DNA of 64,000 nucleotides from RGIG9379 sp031553005 (lineage in GTDB: Bacteria > Bacteroidota > Bacteroidia > Bacteroidales > Paludibacteraceae), in assembly GCA_031553005.1 (NCBI GenBank), contig JAVBMA010000014.1:23701-87700 (forward strand), read 5' to 3'. The translations under genes and the position numbers were made by a program. The notes below the pieces were generated by a model, which made no database searches, was not told the DNA's origin, and saw only the letters and a list, made by a program, of their open reading frames with translations. This document shows positions 25,604-35,113 of this stretch, one piece after another (positions within the stretch are counted from its first letter, which is position 1; the number at the start of each line of letters is the position of its first letter).

Positions 25604-26851
25604 TTATTGAATTATTCTATTACTCTTATAATAAAGTGTAGAACTATTTTCCTTTTTGAATATCTCTCCGGCTTTTTGCATTATTTTTTCGGAAGTTACG
25701 GCTCTGTACCTTTCTATTTCCAGATTCATATCCGCCGCCTCGCCCAATAATTCGAAATATGCCATATTATTTGCTTTACCCAACAGGTTCATTTCCCCGA
25801 AAAGTTGTCCGGATTCATATTTGTTTTTTACTTTTTCCAGTTCCAACTCTTCGACTACTTCTGTTTTCAATATTTCCAATTCTCTTTTCAATGCGCTATC
25901 CGCCTTTTCAAAAGAGACGTTTTTAGCCAATTTTCCTGTCAGAAAGAAAAGTCCGGTTTCTATATCTCCGGAAATATAGGCATTCACTTCAGTAAACAAC
26001 TTCTCTTTTTTGACCAATCGTTGATAAAGCCGCGCCGAGTTTCCATTTGCCAGAATATCAGAAATAAGGTCAAAAACATAATAATCCGGGTCTCTCCGGT
26101 TTGTCATATGATAAGCCTTATAAATCGCATTCACAGGGACATCACGCTCAACCTCCATAAAGCGGGGAGCATCCTGCTGAGGTTCCGTAGGTAAGTTGCG
26201 TTTCGCAATATTCCTGTGCGGGATAGTTCCGAACCATTTTTCTGCCAATCTTTTAGTCTCTTCCAGCGTAATGTTTCCGGCAACGGAAAAAATCGCATTA
26301 TTGGGAGCATAATGTGAAGAAAAAAAGGCTTTGACATCCTCCAGGGTCACTTGCTCGATATGAGCGAGCTCTTTTCCGATAGTAGGCCACTGATAAGGAT
26401 GCGCCTTATAAGCCATTGAGCGCATCAGGTGGCTGACGTCTCCATAAGGTTGGTTCAGGTTTCGTTGCTTGAACTCTTCCATAACGACCTGTTTCTGGGC
26501 ATCCAATCCTTTCTGATTAAAATCGAGGCTGAGCATACGATCCGATTCCAGCCAAAAACCGATTTCCGCATTTTGGTTAGGTAGTATGACATAGTAATTA
26601 GTAATATCATTGCTCGTCCATGCATTATTCTCTCCTCCCGATTGTTGCACAGGATGATCGTATGACGGAATATTTACGGAACCACCAAACATAAGGTGTT
26701 CGAAAAGATGTGCAAATCCGGTTTGATCCGGATTCTCATCTTTGGAACCTACATCATATAATACATTAATAATAACCATCGGTGAGGATTCATCAATATG
26801 ATGTACCACTCTTAATCCATTGTCTAAGCGGAATTTTTCAATTTTTATCAT
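25604..26851 (-). CDS. M16 family zinc peptidase (pitrilysin-like)
   Basis: From ATG at 26851 (MIKIEKFRLDNGLRVV) the protein is 415 residues; another ATG at 26893 would add 14 basic residues, less typical of the family. The inverted zinc motif HxxEH is present as HLFEH at residues 48-52, and the third ligand would be in EEFKQRNLNQPYGD downstream. ENNAWTSNDITNYYV is the conserved M16 stretch after the zinc site. Many Bacteroidetes encode M16 pairs, one active and one with a degenerate motif; only one subunit is seen here. No signal peptide is evident, so it is probably cytoplasmic. It degrades small peptides or processes exported proteins, by family inference. Confidence 0.92.
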   Translation of the reverse strand: MIKIEKFRLDNGLRVVHHIDESSPMVIINVLYDVGSKDENPDQTGFAHLFEHLMFGGSVNIPSYDHPVQQSGGENNAWTSNDITNYYVILPNQNAEIGFWLESDRMLSLDFNQKGLDAQKQVVMEEFKQRNLNQPYGDVSHLMRSMAYKAHPYQWPTIGKELAHIEQVTLEDVKAFFSSHYAPNNAIFSVAGNITLEETKRLAEKWFGTIPHRNIAKRNLPTEPQQDAPRFMEVERDVPVNAIYKAYHMTNRRDPDYYVFDLISDILANGNSARLYQRLVKKEKLFTEVNAYISGDIETGLFFLTGKLAKNVSFEKADSALKRELEILKTEVVEELELEKVKNKYESGQLFGEMNLLGKANNMAYFELLGEAADMNLEIERYRAVTSEKIMQKAGEIFKKENSSTLYYKSNRIIQ

Positions 26852-26980
26852 TTTTTTAATTTTTCTCGACTCCTTCACTAAATAAAATGGCATTTTAGAC
26901 TAATTTTTCCGGTATGCGATATTTTGTAATGAAATTGTTATAATTATTTCTTTTAAGTATAATAATATATTTATTTTATT

Positions 26981-28387
26981 CTATCCTATTACACTAGCCT
27001 TTACATATAACTGCCCCGAAGCATAACCTTTCACTACTATTTTTTCTCCCCTTTCAATATATCCGTTTTCGGCAACGGCATCATAAACTTCACCATCTAT
27101 CAAAACCTTTCCAGAAGGGCGAAGTATAGTCTTTGCCGTCCCTTCTTTTCCGATCAGATTTTTTTGCGCGGGATCCACACCGAGATATCCTTTGTCTATA
27201 TCCTGAGTTGCTTCCAGGGCTAATTTCCGGAATATCCCTTTGCTACCTATCCTGGATGTAATATATGCAGAAAGCAGGACTGCTCCCGTAATTCCTCCAA
27301 ATACCGTAAAAACAGCAGAAGTTAAGGCGGCGGTAGGGACATTGTCGAAATTGAACAGGTCATTGTCGACAAGACTCAGAATAAGCCCTGTTATTGTAAA
27401 TATAATACCAAGAACCCCAAAGACTCCAAACCCCGGAATTACAAAAATTTCTATCAAAAGCAGAACGATTCCTATAATAAAAAGTAAAATCTCCCACATT
27501 TCCACCAAACCATCTATGTATAAAGGGGCAAAATAAAGCAAAACCGCAACACCCGCAGCTAAAAGAGGAAAACCGATGCCGGGCGTTTGCATTTCAAAAT
27601 AAATCCCCCCGATAATTATCATGATCAGAATACCATGTACTATCGGGCTGATAAGAAATCCCTTTATTCTGTCGAAAATACTGGGTTTATATACTATTAC
27701 TTCATAATCGGAATCGCCAAGCGACTTTGTAATTATTTCATCAACATTTTCATAAATTCCTTCGCAATAGCCGTTTTTCAGGGCTTCCTGAGCAGTAAAA
27801 GTAAGAATCTGGGTAGAATCGACAATGCCCGGAACAATAATCTTTTCGTCTACCATCGCTTCTGCAATGCGGGGATCACGTTTCCAACGAAATATCGTAT
27901 CCTTACCGTTGATGATAGTGTCTTTCCCATGAGCTTCGGCTGTAGAGCGGATCGTAGCCCTCATATAAGACTGGTATTTATCCGGCATTTTTTCTCCGGA
28001 ATCATTGACAACTGTAGCAGCGCCGATATTGGCTCCGGGACTCATATATATACTGTCACAGGCAATAGAAATCAAGGCTCCCGCCGAAGCCGCATTATTA
28101 TCAATAAATACATAGACCGGGATTTTAGCATTTAGAATCTTTGTCCGGATAGAATCTGCAAAGATTACCAATCCACCGTAAGTATTTAAGTGGATAAATG
28201 CACCTTTCACATCTAATTGTGTAGCTTCTTGAAGCCCATTTTTCAAAAATAACCACGTAGTACCGTTTATTTCTTCATTTATATCTATTTGATAATAAAT
28301 ATTTTTTGCATTTTCGTTTGCAAAACAGTCTGATATACTGATAATTACAAATACAAAAATTAATAAAGAGAAATTTCTCATATTCAT
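26981..28387 (-). CDS. nfeD: NfeD-like membrane serine protease
   Basis: This is a long-form NfeD (468 residues). A signal sequence (FSLLIFVFVIISISDCFA) is followed by a ClpP/SppA-fold protease domain, about 25-230, with the Ser nucleophile segment NNAASAGALISIACDSIYMS. The TM cluster covers about 235-370 (IVHGILIMIIIGGIYF and others). A C-terminal OB-fold is near 400-468 (GKVLIDGEVYDAVAENGYIE). The family works with SPFH proteins such as stomatin/FloA in membrane quality control. No SPFH gene is adjacent in this window; the next gene downstream is the M16 peptidase. Start chosen at ATG 28387; a second ATG two codons on is equally possible. Confidence 0.9.
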   Translation of the reverse strand: MNMRNFSLLIFVFVIISISDCFANENAKNIYYQIDINEEINGTTWLFLKNGLQEATQLDVKGAFIHLNTYGGLVIFADSIRTKILNAKIPVYVFIDNNAASAGALISIACDSIYMSPGANIGAATVVNDSGEKMPDKYQSYMRATIRSTAEAHGKDTIINGKDTIFRWKRDPRIAEAMVDEKIIVPGIVDSTQILTFTAQEALKNGYCEGIYENVDEIITKSLGDSDYEVIVYKPSIFDRIKGFLISPIVHGILIMIIIGGIYFEMQTPGIGFPLLAAGVAVLLYFAPLYIDGLVEMWEILLFIIGIVLLLIEIFVIPGFGVFGVLGIIFTITGLILSLVDNDLFNFDNVPTAALTSAVFTVFGGITGAVLLSAYITSRIGSKGIFRKLALEATQDIDKGYLGVDPAQKNLIGKEGTAKTILRPSGKVLIDGEVYDAVAENGYIERGEKIVVKGYASGQLYVKASVIG

Positions 28388-28709
28388 TTCTTTCTTTTTT
28401 TTACAAAACTAGTTATTCATTGACAAAAAATTCTCATATTTGTACCGATTTTTAATGTTTGTTGCATCTAAAATTATAAAATAAAATTTTAAACTGTGTA
28501 AATAAAACAAAATGTTAGCATTTTACCTCTAATGGACAAACCGGACAAAAGAATTAAAATCCATTTTTCATATTTACATCCCCCAATTTTAATACTGGCA
28601 AAGATTTTGCTTATTTATTCTAACGATGTCAGTTAAGTAATTTAAGTGCAATTTTAAATACATAATAATATATTAAAAAAAATAAATAATAAACAATAAT
28701 CGTGTAAAA

Positions 28710-28741
28710 TTTGCTTTTGGAATAAAAAGTTTGTTTATTTG
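28710..28741 (+). promoter_or_regulatory. Possible promoter of the sigma factor gene
   Basis: TTTG (28710-28713), a 20-bp spacer and TTTATTTG (28734-28741) fit the Bacteroidetes -33/-7 pattern TTTG-N19-21-TAnnTTTG with one mismatch. It would leave a leader of about 120 nt. The remaining 28388-28868 gap is AT-rich and shows no gene. Confidence 0.35.
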
Positions 28742-28868
28742 CATATGTTTTAAAAAATATTAAATACAGACAAAAAGAACAATTATAAGAATTTAAAGCA
28801 TATAACTGTTCTCAACTCTAACAAAAACCAAATGAAAAATTAGTATACAAACATTTAATAACTAAATT

Positions 28869-29375
28869 ATGGAATCAGAATCCTTTGCCAAAAGATTAAT
28901 GGGATTACAAAGTAATCTTTTGAATTTTGCCTACACTTTAACTTCGAACAGAGATGATGCTCATGATTTACTTCAAGACACTACGTTAAAAGCGCTTGAT
29001 AATCAAGATAAGTACATAGACAATGTAAACTTTAAAGGATGGGTATTCACCATTATGAGGAATATCTTTATCAATAATTATCGTAAAATAATCAGAAATC
29101 AAACTATCATCGACCAAACAGAAGAGCTATATCATTTAAATCTTCCTCAAGATTCCGGTATAGAAACTCCTGAAGGTGCATACGCGATAAATGAAATTAT
29201 CAAATGCATCGATGAATTTGCAGATGATTACCGAATACCTTTTTCCATGCATATTTCAGGATTTAAATATCATGAAATTGCAGAGAAAATGAATCTGCCG
29301 ATCGGCACAGTCAAAAGTCGTATTTTCTTTGCTAGGAAAAGACTTCAAGAAACTTTGCGCGATTACAACAGATAA
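28869..29375 (+). CDS. ECF-type RNA polymerase sigma factor
   Basis: This 168-residue extracytoplasmic-function sigma factor has sigma region 2 at about 10-75 (AYTLTSNRDDAHDLLQDTTL, with VNFKGWVFTIMRNIFINNYR for -10 recognition). Region 4 lies at about 105-165 and carries the helix-turn-helix KYHEIAEKMNLPIGTVKSRI plus FFARKRLQETL. Regions 1 and 3 are absent, as expected. No anti-sigma gene is adjacent: an intrinsic terminator follows the stop and then a FolK-like gene. It resembles the widespread standalone Bacteroidales ECF regulators, so control may be at transcription or by an unlinked partner. The regulon is unknown. Confidence 0.93.
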   Translation: MESESFAKRLMGLQSNLLNFAYTLTSNRDDAHDLLQDTTLKALDNQDKYIDNVNFKGWVFTIMRNIFINNYRKIIRNQTIIDQTEELYHLNLPQDSGIETPEGAYAINEIIKCIDEFADDYRIPFSMHISGFKYHEIAEKMNLPIGTVKSRIFFARKRLQETLRDYNR

Positions 29376-29380
29376 AATAT

Positions 29381-29411
29381 AAAACCGGAGTAGAAATTCT
29401 CCGGTTTTTTT
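29381..29411 (+). terminator. Intrinsic terminator after the sigma factor gene
   Basis: AAAACCGGAG (29381-29390) and CTCCGGTTTT (29399-29408) make a perfect 10-bp stem with an 8-nt loop and a T-run. It ends five bases after the sigma factor stop, and the next gene starts 11 bp later, so some read-through is possible. Confidence 0.88.
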
Positions 29412-29421
29412 ATTTTTGTAA

Positions 29422-29805
29422 ATGCTGCAAAAAAAACCTTACCATAAGTACATCATCAGTATCGGTTCTAATTCCGACTGCGCTATACAAAATGTAAAAA
29501 CGGCTTTCGAATTTTTAAAACAAAAATTTGACACTGTTACTTTTTCTGACATTATTCCGACTCAACCTGTTGGAATGGAAACAGATTGCCTGTTTTTTAA
29601 TGCAGTAGCCGAAGTAAAAACACCAATACAACCGCTCCCATTAAAGTTGTTTCTAAAAGAAATAGAAAAACAAATGGGGAGGCTCCCCCATTCCAAAGAA
29701 ATATTAATCGACTTGGACATTATCCTTACAGACGGAAAAATCGTTCACGAAGATTACGAAAACCGTGACTTTATCCGCGAATTAATCAAAACTCTCGAAA
29801 ATTGA
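29422..29805 (+). CDS. FolK-like protein (short, divergent HPPK)
   Basis: HPPK transfers pyrophosphate from ATP to 6-hydroxymethyl-dihydropterin in folate synthesis. The 127-residue protein begins KYIISIGSNSD, the family start. It has TQPVGMETDCLFFNAVAEV, equivalent to the loop and FxN segment, and LIDLDIILTDG containing the DxD metal pair. It is about 30 residues shorter than typical HPPK and lacks the usual Arg-rich RWxPRxxD context before DxD (here LPHSKEILIDLD). It may be a divergent or non-canonical HPPK-domain protein rather than the housekeeping folK. It follows a sigma factor gene, and nothing else from folate synthesis is near. Confidence 0.65.
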   Translation: MLQKKPYHKYIISIGSNSDCAIQNVKTAFEFLKQKFDTVTFSDIIPTQPVGMETDCLFFNAVAEVKTPIQPLPLKLFLKEIEKQMGRLPHSKEILIDLDIILTDGKIVHEDYENRDFIRELIKTLEN

Positions 29806-30013
29806 GGCTCTTCGCTATTATTCATACTCTGAACTCACTTACATTTATCTCAATCAATTGTTGATATTTGTCATTACAGATAAACATTAAATATCTTTCC
29901 TTGTAAGCCCATATCAGTTTAACAACAACTTTCAATTTTCAACTCTCACCTTTCAACTTATAAAAAAAGGATGCGCCCAAAATAGACACATCCTTACAGA
30001 AAACTCATATTAG

Positions 30014-30086
30014 AGCGGAAGACGGGGTTCAAACCCGCGACCCTCAGCTTGGAAGGCTAATGCTCTATCAACTGAGCTACTTCCGC
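30014..30086 (-). tRNA. tRNA-Gly (anticodon TCC)
   Basis: The minus strand gives a 73-nt cloverleaf. The acceptor arm GCGGAAG pairs with CTTCCGC over seven bp. The D arm is GCTC-AGTTGATAGA-GC. The anticodon loop CTTCCAA has TCC opposite plus-strand 30051-30053. The T arm contains GGTTTGAACCC. The 3' CCA is not encoded. It sits between the FolK-like gene and tamB, in a 433-bp spacer with no other gene. Confidence 0.95.
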
Positions 30087-30238
30087 GTTTTGATGCTGCA
30101 AATATAAAACTTTTTCATTAATTCGATTAAAGAATATAAAATTTATTTTTAATCATTCTGCTTTATTTTTATTTTCCTTATATCGGATATCCGGATATTA
30201 CGAAAATTACAAGCTAAAGCCTTTTTATTTAAAAAGAT

Positions 30239-33200
30239 CTATTTCTTCTTATCCTCCTTTACTTCGACATCTTCCGGTTTCTTCGGATTTCCACCGAAGA
30301 AAGTTTTAACCGGAGTCCAATAAGAGTTCATCAGTCCCGAAAAAGTATCAAAATCTTCACGATATATCAGTCCGACACCCTGTGTATTAGGAGCTTGTTT
30401 AAAATAACTATTATTTGACCTGTTAAATCCTTTAACCCTGAATTTGCCCGAACGCGTCAATTTATATTCCAAGTCGAAGTCAACAATGCTATTGGATACG
30501 TTTGGCGAATTGGTAACATCTTCCCTGTATCCGAAATTTCCGTTAAACAACAATCTGTCATTCAGGAATTGAGTAGAAAGAGCAACATCAAATTCCGTAG
30601 AAGTCGTTACTCCGTCAGAAACCGGACGGTAATTCAATTCTACATTCAAATCATTATTAATCTTGGATATCCATGAACTTAACTGGGAGGAAAGAGTAGA
30701 AAAACCAACTGATGAAAGATCCGCCGAACTGGTCGAATTAGCTGCCCTGTCTGCCGTATAGAAATGCCCTAATGCCAAAAGAGAAGCGATATTACGGTTC
30801 ATTGCTTCTTCGGTATTGATAATACTACGAACCTGACGGCGCATATCTTCATCAGCATTTGGCAATTCCAAATCAAATTTAATATTTGGAGTACGAATTG
30901 TTCCTGACAGATCCAATATACAATAAACCGGCGTAAGGGTGGTACGCACATTCGGGTCTTCAAGGATTTCATTAAGAGAAACATTTAGCATATACCTTGC
31001 TTTAACATCGAGGAATGCGTCATACGGACTCCCAGTCCAACGTACCAGGCTACCTTCCATAATATCAAATTTGCGGGATATAATACTCTGAATAGTAAAC
31101 AGATACTCTCCTTTATATATTTCATATCCTCCGTACATCTTAAAGTCCGAATCTTTCGAATTATAAGTCAACCGGAGATTACCCATTCCTGTCGCCCGGA
31201 TAAGGTCTCCCTGCTTTGCGTCCATTATAAGCTGGATCTGTGCATCCGGGGTAGCTTCAAGGTTTATGTTTATATTCAGCTCCGATCCCGATTTTTTACT
31301 CTCCCGGATCTTTTGAATCTTTTCCCTGCGGGCTCTCCTCTTCTCTTCAGCAGTCATATTGTCCGTCGATTCGACAAAAGTGATAAAATCGGCATCACTC
31401 GCGCTAGATGCACCTTCAATCGGAATTGTAATGCGGGTATTCGGGCGGGTTTGCAGGTCAAGATTAAAGTTTATGAAATCAGGAGTTCCCGATATGTTTA
31501 CTTTACCTCCGGTATAAGCTTTCCCGTAAAACATTTCATTATCCTGTTCACGCGTATTGAGGGCAAGAAAATTGGTACAGGAAATATCAACGGCAAATTT
31601 GAAATTCTTAAAACCTTCGTGCAATACCAATCCGGATGCTATACCATAATTACCTTCCGTATCAAACACCTGTGTCTGATTTAACCGGAATGAGTTTGGC
31701 GTCATAAATACAGTATCAGACAAAACATAGGAAGTATTCAAATAATCAATATCGAAAGCCATATTTTTCACTACGGGAGATCCTTCAAGACCAATCTGCC
31801 CGAATTTTCCGTATGCCCTGACAAGCCCGCTCGCCGTTCCGGTATTGTTTTGCATAACAGATCCTAAGTACTGGCGCAAAAACTTCAAATCGACATCTTT
31901 CAGGTTCCCTTCAATAAAAAGAGAGTCATTGCCTAGAAAAACACCTCCGAAAATATCCGATTGTGATTTTTTCCCGTCAAACGGACTTAGCAATTTTGCT
32001 TCGAACGCAATACATTTATCAGCTTCCTGCCATGAGGTATTTACCGAAATATCACCTAAGAGAAAGCTATTCAGGGAAGCGTCATATACATTAAGGTTAC
32101 CTTTGAAAAAAGGATTTTTAAATATCCTGAAGAGAAAGACATCCCCATCTCCTATCCCATTGAAAGTTATCTCTTTTTGATTCAGGATGTCACTGATATA
32201 TCCTAATTGCAAGTCACTAAACCGAACGTGAATACTGTCTTCCGTAGTTAAAGAATTAATTCCGTCAATTTTCAAAAACTGATTTTTATGATTGAAATAA
32301 AAATTATCAACTTCAATTTTATTCGGTTGTATAGCTATTTTGCTTTTATGGATATCCCAAACCGTATCATTAAGGATTACTTCGGTCGGATTAATGAATA
32401 TATCGGAAGTAATTCCTTCCGTAGTCAAATCTTTCAGAACCAGAAGAGTTGATAAAGAACCGCTGTAAGTATCTTCGGTAGAATTACTGAAATGAACATC
32501 CAAATCGACCGAATCCCTTTTGATTTTTGAGTTTAACGAAATAAAATAAGGATTTCTTCGTCTGTTTGCCGGCAAGTGGGTTGACCTCAGTATCACCTTT
32601 ACATAATCGTCCGGATTTTCACACAAAAAAACAAGATCGCCGATATTTTTTTTCCCAATCATTAATTGTGGCGCATCCACGCGTACCCTGAACTTATTCG
32701 TACTGTCATTATAAAATCCGGATAAGTGTGACTGTTCCTGCAATACAAACGGCAGTTCTATAGTTTCATTGATAGATTCCGTATTGTCTATCGTAAAATT
32801 AAATTCAAAATCATTTTTCTTATGTTCGCCAGGTTTCGGCTCTATCCTGTTTTTTACGATTGAGGGGACATAATCGTGTGCAATATTATGCAAATTATTC
32901 AAAATCGTAGTAAACAGGTATTGACCAGTCACAGACCCGTTGATATAATCGGAATAAAGAGATAGTTTTTTTGAATTATTTTCCAATGTAACAGCGGTAA
33001 GTCCGATATTATTCATAAATATCTCCTTATCATCGTGTACAAAAAGTAAATTATCAATAGAAAATGAACCTTCGATATCGTCCAATGTTTTCCCTATTAG
33101 ATTGGTTTCAATATCGAAAGAAAGAGAGGAATTCGGATATTTTGTCACCAGATTCAGATTGGCAAGCCTCGCATTCTGCACATTAGCAATAAATCGGAGC

Positions 33201-34792
33201 ACTGGTTTTTCCTTACGCCAATCAATATTTCCTTTGAAACTCAGGTCTATATTTTTATCACTCATTATCAGGCTACCGTCAAATCCGTCATTGTTGAATT
33301 TTCCGTTCAGGCTGATATTCTGATATTGATATTTTCGGTAAACCAACGAATCAACCATTCCGGAGGCATTTAACGAAAGTTGATTTTTATCTATTTTTTC
33401 AAATTCTACCTTCAAGTTGAATGTCGAATTGCCTAATTCTGATTTTGCACCTAAAAGCCGTCCTAAGTTATAGGATTTAGTTTCAACTTTTCCGTCAACG
33501 GAAAATTGTGAATAAGTTAAGTTTTTTGCTTTTAATAATACATTGGTATTGATAGCACCCGCCTTTGAAGAGATAACTCCATCCGCTTTCATTTCTGTAA
33601 GAAGGCCTTTTATTTCTCCTTTATAACTAATCACGCCAAGAGAATCAAGAAAGGAAGGTAACCGGACTTCTTTGTTCGTGAATGCCCGGGAGAGCATTTC
33701 AATATCTTCGGACGAGGCGGCTACTTCTTTGATGTTTGCACGGATATCCAATTTTTCCAGATCGGGCAATCCGTTAAAAGAAAAATCTCCCTGCACTTTT
33801 ATATTATTCCCATAAGTCAATAAAAGATTCCGGATGAGCAACTTAGTTATAGTGCCGCTGATATCACCTTGTATTGAAAATTTTTCGTTCAGAGAATGGA
33901 ATGCCGGAAGGAATGCAGCCAAATCTTTCAAATTGATCCGGGATGGAGCAACATCGACCGATAAATATACTTCGTTGGCAAAACGGCGAAAAGCCTGAGT
34001 GTCGCGATAACGCAAGGTGGCATCATTGAGCGATAACCTACCATTCGGCATTACGGCTACAAAATTGTACATCCTCAGTTTTTCCTTATTGGCAATCAGG
34101 GTCGTTGAAAAATTACTCAACTCAAGTCCTGAAAGTTCGTGAAAACCAATATTATGCAGCTTTACATTAACCGAATCTTCTGAAAAATGACGTACATGCA
34201 AACTCCCTTTCAGGGAAGAGACTTCAATATACTTGGTATTAAATTGTCCGGGGTTACTATTCAATGGTTCATTATGGTATGCTATGGAACAATCATCAAA
34301 GGCTATCGATTCAACATCCATCGACCATTTAACGGCAGTACTGTCTTCCTCTTCTTTAAGGAAAGCATCTATGAAAAACTGGAAATTATATTGGCTGGAG
34401 TCCTTTTGGTTTACGTGAGCCTCCATACCTGTCAGTTGGATTGTACGGAAAGAAACACGTGCATTGAGAAGCTGCAACAGGTTTATCGTTACTTTTGTCC
34501 TGTCTACAAATAACAAAGTATCTTGGGACTGATCTTCAACATACACATCTTTTAATACAAAGCTATTGGGAAAATTCCATTCAATTGAATTCAAAGATAC
34601 TTTTGAATTTACTTTATCAGAAAGGCTTTCCGTAACTATAGATATTAATTTCCGTTGTAGTTGATCGCTCTTCAGTACCAAATAACCCGACAGCATGACA
34701 ATAAAAATCAGCGATGCTATCAGAAGTAAGATATATGTGAATTTTTTTATACCTATGCCAATTATTTCAACACAAAAATAAGAAATAATCAA
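30239..34792 (-). CDS. tamB: TamB/AsmA-like translocation and assembly module protein
   Basis: This 1517-residue inner-membrane-anchored periplasmic protein is of the TamB/AsmA bridge type, linked to outer-membrane protein assembly or lipid transport. An N-terminal membrane helix (FTYILLLIASLIFIVMLSGYLV) is followed by a long beta-rich body of repeated hydrophobic strands. The conserved C-terminal TamB domain (DUF490) covers about 1150-1480, including GEYLFTIQSIISRKFDIMEG and NRNIASLLALGHF. The tail is Lys-rich. The start is uncertain: TTG at 34792 opens the frame and there is no ATG before the membrane helix except inside it. Its normal divergent neighbour in Bacteroidales is tsaD; here 17.9 kb separates them. 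Confidence 0.9.
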   Translation of the reverse strand: MIISYFCVEIIGIGIKKFTYILLLIASLIFIVMLSGYLVLKSDQLQRKLISIVTESLSDKVNSKVSLNSIEWNFPNSFVLKDVYVEDQSQDTLLFVDRTKVTINLLQLLNARVSFRTIQLTGMEAHVNQKDSSQYNFQFFIDAFLKEEEDSTAVKWSMDVESIAFDDCSIAYHNEPLNSNPGQFNTKYIEVSSLKGSLHVRHFSEDSVNVKLHNIGFHELSGLELSNFSTTLIANKEKLRMYNFVAVMPNGRLSLNDATLRYRDTQAFRRFANEVYLSVDVAPSRINLKDLAAFLPAFHSLNEKFSIQGDISGTITKLLIRNLLLTYGNNIKVQGDFSFNGLPDLEKLDIRANIKEVAASSEDIEMLSRAFTNKEVRLPSFLDSLGVISYKGEIKGLLTEMKADGVISSKAGAINTNVLLKAKNLTYSQFSVDGKVETKSYNLGRLLGAKSELGNSTFNLKVEFEKIDKNQLSLNASGMVDSLVYRKYQYQNISLNGKFNNDGFDGSLIMSDKNIDLSFKGNIDWRKEKPVLRFIANVQNARLANLNLVTKYPNSSLSFDIETNLIGKTLDDIEGSFSIDNLLFVHDDKEIFMNNIGLTAVTLENNSKKLSLYSDYINGSVTGQYLFTTILNNLHNIAHDYVPSIVKNRIEPKPGEHKKNDFEFNFTIDNTESINETIELPFVLQEQSHLSGFYNDSTNKFRVRVDAPQLMIGKKNIGDLVFLCENPDDYVKVILRSTHLPANRRRNPYFISLNSKIKRDSVDLDVHFSNSTEDTYSGSLSTLLVLKDLTTEGITSDIFINPTEVILNDTVWDIHKSKIAIQPNKIEVDNFYFNHKNQFLKIDGINSLTTEDSIHVRFSDLQLGYISDILNQKEITFNGIGDGDVFLFRIFKNPFFKGNLNVYDASLNSFLLGDISVNTSWQEADKCIAFEAKLLSPFDGKKSQSDIFGGVFLGNDSLFIEGNLKDVDLKFLRQYLGSVMQNNTGTASGLVRAYGKFGQIGLEGSPVVKNMAFDIDYLNTSYVLSDTVFMTPNSFRLNQTQVFDTEGNYGIASGLVLHEGFKNFKFAVDISCTNFLALNTREQDNEMFYGKAYTGGKVNISGTPDFINFNLDLQTRPNTRITIPIEGASSASDADFITFVESTDNMTAEEKRRARREKIQKIRESKKSGSELNININLEATPDAQIQLIMDAKQGDLIRATGMGNLRLTYNSKDSDFKMYGGYEIYKGEYLFTIQSIISRKFDIMEGSLVRWTGSPYDAFLDVKARYMLNVSLNEILEDPNVRTTLTPVYCILDLSGTIRTPNIKFDLELPNADEDMRRQVRSIINTEEAMNRNIASLLALGHFYTADRAANSTSSADLSSVGFSTLSSQLSSWISKINNDLNVELNYRPVSDGVTTSTEFDVALSTQFLNDRLLFNGNFGYREDVTNSPNVSNSIVDFDLEYKLTRSGKFRVKGFNRSNNSYFKQAPNTQGVGLIYREDFDTFSGLMNSYWTPVKTFFGGNPKKPEDVEVKEDKKK

Positions 34793-35113
34793 CAGATTAA
34801 AACAAAGGCTAACTGTTAATAATTAATCATTAATTGTAAATAGTATAAAGTTTCATAGTTAAGTTTTTGGGGGATAGTTTAAGCCTGAAACTTTACATTA
34901 CGATTTACATTGAATATATAGGTTAATAACCACTTATAAGCATATAAATTTTTCAGATCCAATTCATAAGTATTCTGTCAAAATTAGCATTCATTATTTC
35001 AAAAGCGATTGATTAACAATTAATTAAACCAAAGGGAATTACAATTAATTACGCATTATAATATGAACTAATTATGAATACTTACTTAGGATAATAATCC
35101 TTTTATGCTTATC
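34793..35113. other. AT-rich junction spacer, left side of the inserted cluster
   Basis: No gene is visible between tamB and the glycosyltransferase gene. The region is very AT-rich. It contains one hairpin, TAAAGTTTCA (34847-34856) with TGAAACTTTA (34886-34895), but no T-run in the leftward direction. No attachment-site repeat or integrase remnant is seen; the left boundary of the cluster must lie here if the cluster is an insertion. Confidence 0.5.
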
